DNA from: Kaistella yonginensis
Lineage (GTDB): Bacteria; Bacteroidota; Bacteroidia; Flavobacteriales; Weeksellaceae
NCBI RefSeq assembly: GCF_030409525.1
Contig: NZ_JAUFQB010000061.1
Coordinates: 43,492-107,491, forward strand
Length of the DNA: 64,000 bases
Reading direction: 5' to 3'
The notes under the pieces were generated by a model, which ran no database searches, was not told where the DNA came from, and saw nothing but the letters and a program-made list of their open reading frames with translations. The position numbers and the translations under genes are program-made. This document shows positions 48,147-57,101 of the stretch, piece after piece. Position 1 is the first letter of the stretch. The number at the start of each line of letters is the position of its first letter.

Positions 48147-48271
48147 ATCTATTAATTTGAACAAATATATTGATAAAATAAGCTTTTAAAATCTTCTTTA
48201 GTAGAATTATTAAAAAGACCGCTTCCTGTTTTGCATCATTTTGGATTGAAGGAAAAAGCAAGAGAGAAATA

Positions 48272-49726
48272 TCAAATATTTTTCCTCTTTAAAACCCGTC
48301 CTCGCGGTTCATCACCTTTGTACAAAGCAATTTCAGAATGTAAGAATTGCGCAGCTGCGGCAGAATCTTCAACTTTTGTAGCACTGCGGGTGAGCATTTT
48401 TGATTCAAAACTTTCTAGAACAGATGCTCTGAGTCCTTTTTTTCGCCATGATGAAAAGGGTTTGCACCCTTTGGAAATTTCCCGAGCCAAAGATAAAGCA
48501 TCCAACAAAGCTTGGTTGGCACCTTGACCTTTAAACGGACTCATCGGATGTGCAGCGTCACCGATTAATGTTGCGTTGCCAAATTCCTTTATTAATTCTG
48601 AAGAAAGTAAAGCCCGATCATAAACCGGATAACCGGAAATTTGCACCTCTTTTGTGGCTGCAATTATTTGTGGAATAGGAGTGTGCCAAGGTGTTCGGCG
48701 AATCGCTTCTTCTTTGAGCGCTTCGGAGCCGTTTGTACTCAGGTCTTTTGCTTCTGCTTCTGATATGGGAAAACTCAATTGCCACATCACCGAATCAGTT
48801 TCAAATGGCATCACGTAAATTCGCTCATTTCCATTGGCGGTTTGAAAGACTGTGGCCGAATCCAGCAAGGATTGGTCTAGAACTTCGATCGCAGACAAAG
48901 GGCAGATTCCAAGAATCACCATACAATCGAGGTAACGCAACGGCGAAACTTCATCGCCAATCAATAGGTGTCGAACCGCACTTCTGATTCCATCAGCTCC
49001 AACAACGAGGTCGGCTTTTGTCGTTTTTATTGCGCCGTCGACTTCAAAATGGAGCTCGATTTTTCCGGTATTATTTTCTTTAAAATCGATGAGTTGATGT
49101 CCCCATTTAACCGCCTTTGTGCCACCAAGTTGGTCGAGTAGCGCTAGTCGTAAGGATTGTCTGGCGATATGAATATTGGTGCGTTTTACAGAAGACTTCT
49201 GGCCAGTTTCTGCCTCAAGCCATTTTCGCATGCCCCATTCACCCACGACTGCTCCGTCGGTGGTATGCACTATATGTCGGGTAGAAACCACGCCGTTTTC
49301 TAAATTTAAAATTCCGAATCCGTCGATGGCTTTGCTTGCCTGCTGGAGCGTTAAACCGTAGCCTTGTGATCGTTGGTTGAAACTTTGGTCTCGTTCATAA
49401 AGCGTAAACGGAATGCCACGGTGTAAGCAAGCTACTGCAAGGGCAACGCCACCAATTCCGCCACCAATTATCGCCACGTGCGGGTACTTGATAGGGTTGG
49501 TAACAAGATTTTTTTCAGAAAGAACTAAGCCCGATCCTGCACAAGATGAGCAGGGATATGATTGCGCTGTAGGAGGAATAGGACCGGTATTTTCTCGGTT
49601 TGTTTTTTCAAAGGCGGCTAATTCGTTTTCATAGCGAAGTCGCAAACTCTTTTTGATCCTGCGTTTTCTTTTACCAAGTCCTTGGCATTCTGTACAAACC
49701 GTCCAGCAAATTGTTTTGTTTTCCAT
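48272..49726 (-). CDS. FAD-dependent monooxygenase with N-terminal DnaJ-like zinc module
   Basis: A 484-residue flavoprotein. Residues about 1-70 are unusual: two CxxCxGxG motifs, CTECQGLG (11-18) and CSSCAGSG (59-66), the repeat of the DnaJ cysteine-rich zinc domain, separated by a basic helical stretch. The rest is a class A (PHBH-type) monooxygenase: GGGIGG FAD motif (88-93), a D-G motif 'VVGADGIRSA' (about 240) and 'LIGDAAHPMSPFKGQGAN' (about 397). I recall similar fusions in flavobacteria but no function. The substrate is probably aromatic or lipophilic. Confidence 0.86.
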   Translation of the reverse strand: MENKTICWTVCTECQGLGKRKRRIKKSLRLRYENELAAFEKTNRENTGPIPPTAQSYPCSSCAGSGLVLSEKNLVTNPIKYPHVAIIGGGIGGVALAVACLHRGIPFTLYERDQSFNQRSQGYGLTLQQASKAIDGFGILNLENGVVSTRHIVHTTDGAVVGEWGMRKWLEAETGQKSSVKRTNIHIARQSLRLALLDQLGGTKAVKWGHQLIDFKENNTGKIELHFEVDGAIKTTKADLVVGADGIRSAVRHLLIGDEVSPLRYLDCMVILGICPLSAIEVLDQSLLDSATVFQTANGNERIYVMPFETDSVMWQLSFPISEAEAKDLSTNGSEALKEEAIRRTPWHTPIPQIIAATKEVQISGYPVYDRALLSSELIKEFGNATLIGDAAHPMSPFKGQGANQALLDALSLAREISKGCKPFSSWRKKGLRASVLESFESKMLTRSATKVEDSAAAAQFLHSEIALYKGDEPRGRVLKRKNI

Positions 49727-49784
49727 TCTTTTGCTTTTCTAAAACCATTGAAACTGCGATATATTCCTTCTGAAAATATTTTTG

Positions 49785-49792
49785 CAAAGATA
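49785..49792 (-). promoter_or_regulatory. Predicted -7 box of the FAD monooxygenase gene
   Basis: On the minus strand TATCTTTG followed by CA, a match to TAnnTTTG about 58 bases before the ATG. No standard -33 seen. Confidence 0.5.
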
Positions 49793-50197
49793 AGAGCTTG
49801 CACTAATAAATCTCGATTTTTTACTTTAGGAATAGTATTTGTAAAGATTTTTCTAGATGATTCGCTGAAAGAAAAGCGCAAGTGGTTAACTTGTGTAATC
49901 AATGTTACAATCATTGGGAAAGCAATGCACTATGTTTGTGCTATTCTGTGAATTGAAAATGGCAATCAGTCCTTATCGCTTTTGAATATTGAGCGAAATT
50001 TATAACGATTACTCTATTTATTTTACGAAGCAAGTGATTGTTTCGTCGGACTTTATTTTCATATTAGCTTCTTTAAATTGATTTAAAGTTGATTAGTCAA
50101 AAGGTCCAAACGCAATAAAAGTTGCAAAAAACAGAATTCTGCCTAATTTTCAATTTCAGAGAAAGAGATTTAGAAGTTTAAACTATTAAAAAATAAA
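49793..50197. other. Intergenic region between divergent genes
   Basis: About 400 bases upstream of the FAD monooxygenase (minus) and the tlpA-like gene (plus). One TAnnTTTG match on the plus strand (TATGTTTG, 49931-49938) could start transcription toward tlpA, with a leader of about 250 bases, but it has no good -33. I see no coding sequence, hairpin or repeat that I can support here. Confidence 0.5.
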
Positions 50198-50803
50198 ATG
50201 GAAGACAATAAAAAGAAATCATTGATACAATATGGCGTACTTGCGGTCGTAGTAATGACCTTATATATGACTGGTCTTCATACCGAAGTTATAGGATTTA
50301 TACAACGGGGTTTGCTTGCGACGGGTATTATGAATCCAAAGGTTGAAGTTGTTAGTCCAACAGAAGCCACTCAAAATCAACCGATGGCCAATATTCAAGC
50401 CGCAGATTTTAATTTGCAACTGTTAGACATTGATGGGAAGGTCGTCTCCTTAGAAGATTTAAAAGGCAAAGTAATTTTTCTAAATTTCTGGGCAACTTGG
50501 TGTCCGCCTTGTATTGCAGAAATGCCAAATATCGCTCAGCTACACGAAGAAATGGGTGATGAAGTTGCATTCGTCATGCTTTCCTTAGATGATGATTTTG
50601 AAAAAGCCAAAGCTTTTAATAAACGTAAAGGTTTCAATCTGCCTATCTATGCGCTTGCGAGCCCATTGCCAGCAATGTATGAGAGTTCTGCAATTCCCAC
50701 AACCTACGTGATCGATGCGGCCGGAAATTTAGCACTGACCCACAAGGGAATGGCTGATTACGACAATAAAAAATTTAAAGCATTCTTAAAAAGTTTGCAG
50801 TAA
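50198..50803 (+). CDS. TlpA-like thiol-disulfide oxidoreductase
   Basis: A 201-residue membrane-anchored thioredoxin-like protein. One N-terminal helix (about 8-27) anchors it, and the thioredoxin domain (about 65-200) faces the periplasm. The redox motif WCPPC is at Cys102/Cys105 inside FLNFWATWCPPC; a cis-Pro (IPTTYV, about 168) is present. It reduces disulfides of partner proteins. Its neighbour 40 bases downstream is a SoxB-like protein, and TlpA-type proteins (SoxS/SoxW) keep Sox proteins reduced in sulfur oxidisers, so it may serve that gene. That link is inference. Confidence 0.9.
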   Translation: MEDNKKKSLIQYGVLAVVVMTLYMTGLHTEVIGFIQRGLLATGIMNPKVEVVSPTEATQNQPMANIQAADFNLQLLDIDGKVVSLEDLKGKVIFLNFWATWCPPCIAEMPNIAQLHEEMGDEVAFVMLSLDDDFEKAKAFNKRKGFNLPIYALASPLPAMYESSAIPTTYVIDAAGNLALTHKGMADYDNKKFKAFLKSLQ

Positions 50804-50842
50804 ATTTTATCAAAATCACCTAAAATTTAAAACAAATAATTC

Positions 50843-52270
50843 ATGAAACTTAACCTTTTATTTATAAATGATGTTCACGGTTATCTCGCACCACATTCCG
50901 AATTGTTTTACGATGAAAGCGGTGAAATTGTTGAAACTGCTGGTGGTTACGCGTATATTGAAGGCCTAGTAGAAGTCTTACGAAAAGATAATCCTAACAC
51001 TTTACTTTTTGATGGTGGTGATACTTTGCATGGGACAAAACCCGTTGTAGATTCTAAAGGTGAATCCTTGATCCCTATTTTAAATACTTTAAAACCCGAT
51101 GCTTTGGTGGGGCATTGGGACTTTGCTTATGGACCAGATCAGTTAAAGAAAATAGGTTTGCAGTTGAACTTTCCAATTTTGGGCTGTAATGTTTTTAATA
51201 AAGATGGATCCCATTTTTTGCAACCTACGGCAATGTTCGAAATGGAAGGTGTTAAAATTGGCGTTATCGGTATAAGTGCAATGATTGTAGATAAAGTAAT
51301 GCCGGCAAAAATGAGTACTGGCCTCAAGTTTACCTCTGGGATTGAGGAAGTTGCAAAGTACACTAAAACTTTGAAAAGCGAAGGTGCTGATTTAATCGTA
51401 ATGCTTTCCCATAACGGTTTTCCGCAGGATATAGCATTGTTAAAAAAGGTAAATGGTATTGATTTTTGTCTCAGCGCACATACCCATAACCGAATCTACG
51501 AACCTATTGAAGTGAATGGTACTCGAATTGTGCAGTGCGGTTGTCACGGTGCTTTTGTTGGTAATTTTACAATTGCGGTTGAAGATAAGAAAATTAAATC
51601 CTGCGATTATGAATTGATAAAAGTCAATCGCAAGCTTGCGAAAAGCGCGCAAGTTGATCATTTGGTTCAAGAAATTTTGGCGCCTTATGAAAAAATTCTA
51701 AACGTTGAATTAGGTGAAACTGATGAAATTCTTCACCGCTATAACACCATCAATTCTACGATGGATCAATTTTTACTTAAAGCGATTGCCTACGCAACCA
51801 AAACAGAGATCGCATTTTCAAACGGTTGGCGTTACGGTGCACCCATTGGCATTGGGAAAATTACCGAAAATGATTTGTACAATATTGCCCCAATGAACCC
51901 GCCTGTTTCTACCGTAGAACTCACTGGATTAGAAATTAAGGAAATGCTGGAAGAGAATCTGGAACGTACTTTTTGCAGTGATCCGATGGGTCAGATGGGC
52001 GGTTATGTAAAAAGAATTTATGGTTTGCAAATCAATATACGTATTGAAAACCCAAACGGACACCGCATTCAGGAAATTTATTATCAAGGTTCGCATCTGG
52101 AATTGAAGAAAACGTATACCGTGAGTTTTGTTACGACGCAAGGCGTGGCAAAAAAATATGGCAAAAACCGAAAAGAACATCCAAAAAAAGCGGTGGAAGT
52201 GATGAAGGAATTTTTAAGAAAACATCCAAAGTTTAGCCCAAAGCATTTAAAAAGTGTGCGCTTGGTGTAG
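50843..52270 (+). CDS. SoxB-like metallophosphatase/5'-nucleotidase family protein
   Basis: A 475-residue two-domain protein: calcineurin-like metal domain (about 1-250) and 5'-nucleotidase C-terminal domain (about 290-475). Metal motifs DVHGYL (10-15), GGDTLHG (58-64), SHNGF and SAHTH (about 215). The usual nucleotidase GNHEFD is GHWDFAYG here (90-97), close to the GHWEF of SoxB thiosulfohydrolases. The NIAPMNPP and SDPMGQMGGYVKR segments also resemble SoxB. Unlike SoxB it lacks a signal peptide, so it seems cytoplasmic. Activity (thiosulfate hydrolysis or nucleotidase) cannot be decided from sequence. Confidence 0.82.
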   Translation: MKLNLLFINDVHGYLAPHSELFYDESGEIVETAGGYAYIEGLVEVLRKDNPNTLLFDGGDTLHGTKPVVDSKGESLIPILNTLKPDALVGHWDFAYGPDQLKKIGLQLNFPILGCNVFNKDGSHFLQPTAMFEMEGVKIGVIGISAMIVDKVMPAKMSTGLKFTSGIEEVAKYTKTLKSEGADLIVMLSHNGFPQDIALLKKVNGIDFCLSAHTHNRIYEPIEVNGTRIVQCGCHGAFVGNFTIAVEDKKIKSCDYELIKVNRKLAKSAQVDHLVQEILAPYEKILNVELGETDEILHRYNTINSTMDQFLLKAIAYATKTEIAFSNGWRYGAPIGIGKITENDLYNIAPMNPPVSTVELTGLEIKEMLEENLERTFCSDPMGQMGGYVKRIYGLQINIRIENPNGHRIQEIYYQGSHLELKKTYTVSFVTTQGVAKKYGKNRKEHPKKAVEVMKEFLRKHPKFSPKHLKSVRLV

Positions 52271-52274
52271 AAAT

Positions 52275-52308
52275 AAAAAGGACAAAACATCTGGTTTTCT
52301 CCTTTTTT
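52275..52308. terminator. Bidirectional intrinsic terminator
   Basis: Arms AAAAAGGA (52275-52282) with TCCTTTTT (52300-52307), and inner AAAAC with GTTTT around one C/C mismatch; loop ATCTG. It lies between the convergent SoxB-like and methyltransferase genes. Confidence 0.8.
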
Positions 52309-52323
52309 CAGGAACAAAACCCC

Positions 52324-52929
52324 TTAATTTTTTTTACCAACAAAGCGGATGACTTCTGCTTTTCCTTGGTGAAATTCTCCTTCTTGCAAATCGATGCTTT
52401 TCGTTTCCAGTAAAGTAAATTGCAGGTCTTGAAACTCTTTTTTTATTTCATCAATGGAATATAACATGTCGATATTTTGAGGGCCGCCCGAAGTGTTTTC
52501 TATCTGCTCTTTTGCAAAACCTTCAAAAATAATTGTTCCACCAGGTTTTAAAAATTTTAATAAATGTTGATGCGCTTCTTTCCGAATGTTTGGCGGGAAA
52601 TGCGCATAAATTAAAGCCAAAACATCAACCTGATTCTCGGTCTGAAAATTCATCACATCGCTGACGAGATATTCAATATTAACTTGATGTTTATCAGCCA
52701 GATCCAAGGATTTTTTTCTGCCACTGTCACTAATGTCAAATGCAAGAGCTTTCCAACTTTGGGTCGCGGCATATACTGCATTGCGTCCTTCGCCTTCAGC
52801 AGGTAAAAGAATCTTGCCTGGCTTTAATTGGTCCAACTGTTTTTTAAAAAATGAGTTGGGTAAGATTCCATAGGCATACGCTTCGCTGGCATATCTCTCA
52901 TTCCAAAAATTTTCTGGTTGTTGTTTCAT
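52324..52929 (-). CDS. SAM-dependent methyltransferase (TehB-like)
   Basis: A 201-residue soluble class I methyltransferase. The start FWNERYASEAYAYG (8-21) is typical of TehB/tellurite-resistance and thiopurine-type methyltransferases. The SAM-binding motif I is ILLPAEGEGRNA (about 40-51), then an acidic motif II (VSDVMN, about 89) and motif III 'LKPGGTIIFEGF' (about 127). The acceptor may be a chalcogen or thiol compound, in keeping with the CstB-like gene of the same operon, but that is inference. It is four bases downstream of the membrane methyltransferase gene. Confidence 0.85.
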   Translation of the reverse strand: MKQQPENFWNERYASEAYAYGILPNSFFKKQLDQLKPGKILLPAEGEGRNAVYAATQSWKALAFDISDSGRKKSLDLADKHQVNIEYLVSDVMNFQTENQVDVLALIYAHFPPNIRKEAHQHLLKFLKPGGTIIFEGFAKEQIENTSGGPQNIDMLYSIDEIKKEFQDLQFTLLETKSIDLQEGEFHQGKAEVIRFVGKKN

Positions 52930-52933
52930 AATT

Positions 52934-53383
52934 TTATATAAATCTTCTTGTGTTGTTTTTGTAATCTTTATATTCTGGGAACTTTTTTAGGAGCAGACTT
53001 TCTTCATAGTTGGATTTAAAGTAGAATAATGTTAAAAGTAAAAGTCCTATAATAATTTTAAATATTGAAACCTGCTCAACGCCAAAACCTATGCTCATAA
53101 AAATTAGGGCGGTATAAATTGGATGTCTTGAAATACGAAATACTCCTTTCGTTACCAATTGCCCCGATTCCTTTGGGGAGGGAAAAGGGGAAAGATTTGT
53201 ACTTAATTGGAGAAGTGCAACCACTGCAAAAACCGATGAAGCACCGAATAATCCCAAGCCTGAATAACGCAGCCACGCTGGAAACTCAACGGTTGCGATC
53301 GGTATTGTTAAAAAGTACGCTGCAAAAAGCAATATTTGAATCGTTACGAAAAGGTAATCCTTAAAGGGTTTATTTAAAATCAT
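52934..53383 (-). CDS. Isoprenylcysteine carboxyl methyltransferase-like membrane protein
   Basis: A 149-residue membrane protein with about four helices and the conserved C-terminal pattern 'VTKGVFRISRHPIYTALI...' (about 79-97), followed by 'FYFKSNYEESLL', of the ICMT/PEMT/MddA superfamily. It uses SAM to methylate an unknown acceptor. I start at the ATG at 53383, which overlaps the CstB-like gene by 14 bases; a GTG lies four codons earlier. The overlap and the four-base gap to the next methyltransferase show one operon. Confidence 0.82.
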   Translation of the reverse strand: MILNKPFKDYLFVTIQILLFAAYFLTIPIATVEFPAWLRYSGLGLFGASSVFAVVALLQLSTNLSPFPSPKESGQLVTKGVFRISRHPIYTALIFMSIGFGVEQVSIFKIIIGLLLLTLFYFKSNYEESLLLKKFPEYKDYKNNTRRFI

Positions 53384-54698
53384 TGACAGCCTCACTTAAA
53401 TCATAAACAGGAACATTTTTCAATTCCTTTTCCAAAACACTGCTGCCAGAAGCACTTCGATATCCACCCGCACAGTGCACTACGATTGGTTTATCGGTCG
53501 GAATATTTTTCGCTGTTTCACGCAGTTCGTTAAGTGGATGAGACAAGGCTTTTTTAAAGAATTTTTCTTGATCAATTTCACTTTGGTTACGGATGTCGAC
53601 GATGGTGTACTTTTCCGGATGATTTTTAAAATCGGCCAAATCTAAACGGTCTGAAGTTACATGCTGCTTCTCTGCTAGCGTAATCACTTGGCGTACCTGC
53701 TTTTCATATCCGATTTTTGCGACGCGGTGCAAAATTTCGTCTTTATTTTCTTTTTTGTCGATGACCAAAGTGAAAGGTTCATTGGGTTCAATAATCGATC
53801 CTAGCCACGTTTCAAATTTTGCATCTTCCGTAAATATTTGGATATTAATACTGCCTTCTAGATGACCTTTTTTAAAGTCAGCTTCGTTACGAATATCCAC
53901 GATTAAACCTTCGGCTGATGTGTTTTCCCTAAAAGGAATGAGGTCAATTGAAGGTTGTAAATTAGCCGCACCCACTTTATTGGTGTCAACATTAAACCCA
54001 AAATAATGCGGGATAAAAGGTTGACCATCTAAAATGGTTTCGATGAATTTTTCTTTTGATTTTTCTTTAAAAGCCCAGTTGAATTTTCTTTCATCACCCA
54101 AAGTGCTGCTGGCAGCTTCGCTCAAGTTTTTTCCACATAATGAACCCGCACCGTGTGCTGGATAAACAATCGCTTCATCGGGTAGATCGGTGAATTTATG
54201 CTGCATGGTTTCGTACATCATCTCCGCCAGTTCTTCTCTTTTGGCTTGCATGTTTCCAACTTTTTCGCGCAAATCTGGCCGACCTACATCGCCAATAAAA
54301 AGGGTGTCGCCAGTAAAAAGCGCGGTTTCATTCCCATCTGTAGCGACAATGGTAATGCTGTCTGGTGAATGACCCGGGGTGTTGATGGCTTTCAAAATAA
54401 CCTTTCCTAATTCTATGGTATCACCATCATCAAAAAATTCATGTGGGTAATCGGCACCCAATTTTTCACTGTTGTAAATGGTCGCTCCTGTTTCTTTGTG
54501 AATTTGTAAATGCGAGCTCACAAAATCTGCATGCGGATGTGTTTCCAGCACCGCCACAATTTTGGCATTGTTGGCTTTTGCAAAGTCATAATATTGCGCG
54601 GGATTTCGCTCAGGATCGATAACCGCCATCTTTCCGTCGCTTATAATTGCGTAAGAATAATGGGCGAGGGGTTTGTATTCAAATTGTTTAATAGTCAT
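53370..54698 (-). CDS. CstB-like persulfide dioxygenase-sulfurtransferase
   Basis: A 442-residue fusion: metallo-beta-lactamase persulfide dioxygenase (about 1-240), a rhodanese-like domain without an active-site Cys (about 255-345) and a C-terminal rhodanese with Cys409 in HCAGGYRSASG. Iron-site motifs: THPHADF (His54, His56, Asp58), His110 and Asp131 in GDTLFIGDVGR. Length and order match Staphylococcus CstB (444 residues), which oxidises persulfides to thiosulfate and sulfite in sulfide detoxification. First gene of a three-gene operon with two methyltransferases. Confidence 0.9.
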   Translation of the reverse strand: MTIKQFEYKPLAHYSYAIISDGKMAVIDPERNPAQYYDFAKANNAKIVAVLETHPHADFVSSHLQIHKETGATIYNSEKLGADYPHEFFDDGDTIELGKVILKAINTPGHSPDSITIVATDGNETALFTGDTLFIGDVGRPDLREKVGNMQAKREELAEMMYETMQHKFTDLPDEAIVYPAHGAGSLCGKNLSEAASSTLGDERKFNWAFKEKSKEKFIETILDGQPFIPHYFGFNVDTNKVGAANLQPSIDLIPFRENTSAEGLIVDIRNEADFKKGHLEGSINIQIFTEDAKFETWLGSIIEPNEPFTLVIDKKENKDEILHRVAKIGYEKQVRQVITLAEKQHVTSDRLDLADFKNHPEKYTIVDIRNQSEIDQEKFFKKALSHPLNELRETAKNIPTDKPIVVHCAGGYRSASGSSVLEKELKNVPVYDLSEAVNDFK

Positions 54699-55010
54699 AT
54701 TCTGTAATTTGGGTTAAAAATAGCAAAGATTTCCTTAATCTACTGTAACCTTGGCTACATTGGAGGTCAAATTTTAGGTAGAAACCTTATTGATAAACGA
54801 TTTTTTAAAAATTGCGTACATTATTCAGCCAGATTCTATTTAAAACTGAGGAGTGTCTTTATAAAATAAAATTTGTGTGATCACCGATGGGATTTATTTA
54901 TTTCAACAAAGACTTGCGACAACACTGTTTTTTGTAGATCTTTTTTTAACTTTAAACGCTCTAATAATAGACCATCTATTATTTTGATATTTATTTTGAA
55001 CAAACAATTT
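54699..55010. other. Intergenic region between divergent genes
   Basis: About 310 bases between the CstB-like operon (minus) and an mscS-type gene (plus). On the minus strand AATCTTTGC (about 54724-54732) resembles TAnnTTTG with one mismatch and may drive the CstB-like operon. No operator palindrome, repeat or gene that I can support. In-frame codons extend upstream of the MscS ATG, but they do not look like protein. Confidence 0.4.
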
Positions 55011-55934
55011 ATGGAAAATTACAATAATAAAAAATGGATCATCATTTACTCTGTCGTGGCAGTCGTACTGATCGCAATCTACTATCTTATTAATTTAGAT
55101 ATTTTTAAATCTTGGAATCAATATATTCCATTTATTAGAAAACTGAGCTTAAGTTTATTTCTTATTTCCATTATTTTTCTCCTTAGTAAATTGATAGAGC
55201 GGCTTATTTACAGTCAAAATCATATCGAAGGAGACCGCTATAATCTGTTGCGAATTGTTCGGTTTCTGGCCATCGTCTTTAGTTTAATTGTCGCAGCATC
55301 TTTTTTATTTCAAAATCTATATGCCGCAGCGGTGAGTTTTGGTTTAATTTCCCTGGTCTTAGGATTTGCGTTACAAGCACCAATTGCTTCTTTTATCGCC
55401 TGGATTTATTTGGTCTTCAGACGGTCTTATTTGGTAGGCGACCGAATTCAGATTAAAGGTTTTCGGGGTGATGTGGTAGAAATCAATTATTTAGACACTT
55501 CTATTTTGGAGTGTAGTGGTGATTATTTGGGAAATGACCGACGAAGTGGCAGAACTATCCGCTTTCCCAACAGTTTGATTTTAAGGGAAGAAATCATTAA
55601 TTATTCTGGACCACAAATTCCGTTTATATGGAATGAAACCGCCATTCAAATTGCCTATGCGAGCGATTTACAATTCGTAGAAGAATGCCTTCTGGATGCA
55701 GCAAAGCGTGATTTCAGCGAAAAATATCCGAAATATGATCTGAAAAAACACAAGCAGTGGGAGCCGGCTGTTTATTTCAGAAATAATGTTTATGCTTGGA
55801 TGGAAGCGGTTGTATCTTATCCCGTGGAACCCAGAGATACCACTGGCCGCAGAAATCGTATTTTAAAATTGGCCTTGCCCATATTGAACCAAGCACCAGA
55901 CCGCGTGAAGTTTCCCGAAGGTGTTACTCGCTAA
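55011..55934 (+). CDS. Mechanosensitive ion channel protein (MscS family, second copy)
   Basis: A 307-residue MscS-family protein, started at 55011 (MENYNNKKW). An upstream frame from 54873 is mostly Cys/Phe/Arg-rich and unlikely to be translated. Four hydrophobic helices in the first 150 residues, the last containing the Ala/Gly-rich 'AAAVSFGLISLVLGFALQ' pore pattern, then the beta domain from 'YLVGDRIQIKGFRGDVVEI' (about 138) onward. It is only distantly related to the copy at 1.8 kb. Role in osmotic shock is assumed. Confidence 0.88.
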   Translation: MENYNNKKWIIIYSVVAVVLIAIYYLINLDIFKSWNQYIPFIRKLSLSLFLISIIFLLSKLIERLIYSQNHIEGDRYNLLRIVRFLAIVFSLIVAASFLFQNLYAAAVSFGLISLVLGFALQAPIASFIAWIYLVFRRSYLVGDRIQIKGFRGDVVEINYLDTSILECSGDYLGNDRRSGRTIRFPNSLILREEIINYSGPQIPFIWNETAIQIAYASDLQFVEECLLDAAKRDFSEKYPKYDLKKHKQWEPAVYFRNNVYAWMEAVVSYPVEPRDTTGRRNRILKLALPILNQAPDRVKFPEGVTR

Positions 55935-56013
55935 TTCGGTCACCATCAATCTTATATCGTGTTTTAGTCTACTATTCAGTATAATAAAACTTGACTGTAA
56001 TTAAAACTTGTAA

Positions 56014-57101
56014 TCATTCAGTGGCGACGGAATTTCGATTACCTTCTTCTGCAATGCCTTTTTCAATGAGTTCTTCTACTTCATTTTCCTCCTCATGTTC
56101 GAGCGATTCTAATTCTTCTTTTTGCCTTTTTTCTTCCTTTTCCTTAATAAAAAATGAGCAATAGAGTGGTAAATGGTCGCTGCCAATATTTCGCAAGGTT
56201 TTAAAATCTTCAATGAAAACATCAGCGGAATGGAAAAACAAATCAATGGGGAAACGAAGAAGTTTATAGTTTGCATGGAAAGTTGCCACAAATCCTCGGC
56301 CGATGCGCGGGTCTATCAATTCTGAAGTTTTCCGGAATAAAATAGAAGAACGCGCCCAAGCCACATTATTAAAATCACCAACGACGATGATCGGACCGGC
56401 GGTTTTTTTTACCTGTTTAGCAACCGCCAATAATTCGCCATCTCGCTCTTTCGAGGTCTCTTCTTCTGTGGGACTTGGTGGTGGCGGGTGAACACCGAAG
56501 AACGTGAAAGATTCGCCATTTTCAGTGAGCAAAGACGCTTCAATACTCGGTAAATCATCTGCTATAAAATAATGGACTTTAATATTTTTAACTTGAAGTT
56601 TGGTGTAAAAATGAATTCCATACGTGTTTTCTAAAGCTACTTTTTTATAATTTGGATACTCACTTTCAATTTCAGTCAACGCATTTTCCCAGACTTGATT
56701 TGATTCGATGGTGAGTAAAATATCAGGTTTTACCTCCTTTACTAAGGAAATTAATTGATGATAATCTTCATTAAACTGATAAACATTGACCGAAATAATC
56801 GAAATGGGATCGGCAACATGCGCAAGATTGGGCAGCGGTTTTTTTTGTAGATAAAAGTATATGGAATTAAAATGATGACATGATTGATAATAAATCCTAA
56901 ACTCGTTGCCGAAATTGCCCAAAATAGGAGCGTTTTCTCATCGAAAAAAACCAGTCCCAAAAGTAAAATGACTAGTTGAAAAGCAACCACCTGAATCCGG
57001 CCAAATTCCCACACCCGAAAAAACCAGTGCTGATTTGGAATCAATGGCAGCAAACTGGCGACAATACCTACCGATGATAAAAGATAGTAAATCAAATGCA
57101 T
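56014..57101 (-). pseudogene. Membrane-anchored EEP-family gene with frameshift at an A8 run
   Basis: Two overlapping minus-strand frames together make one gene of the endonuclease/exonuclease/phosphatase family. The 5' part (from ATG 57101) has three membrane helices ending YTFIYKK. The 3' part continues '...KKPLPNLAHVADPISIISVN' with EEP motifs (TIESNQ, about the Glu ligand; VVGDFNNV; GSDHLP) and an acidic Glu-rich tail. The join is an A8 run at 56839-56846 (minus strand); nine A would restore a 362-residue protein of normal family length. It may be a true frameshift, a sequencing error, or transcriptional slippage. Confidence 0.78.

Noticed and set aside
49682..49951. Plus-strand 89-residue frame overlapping the FAD monooxygenase start
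   Set aside because: It is mostly antisense to the gene and its promoter; no protein features.
54873..55010. 46-codon extension of the second MscS gene
   Set aside because: Cys/Phe/Arg-rich sequence with no homology, ahead of a normal ATG start.
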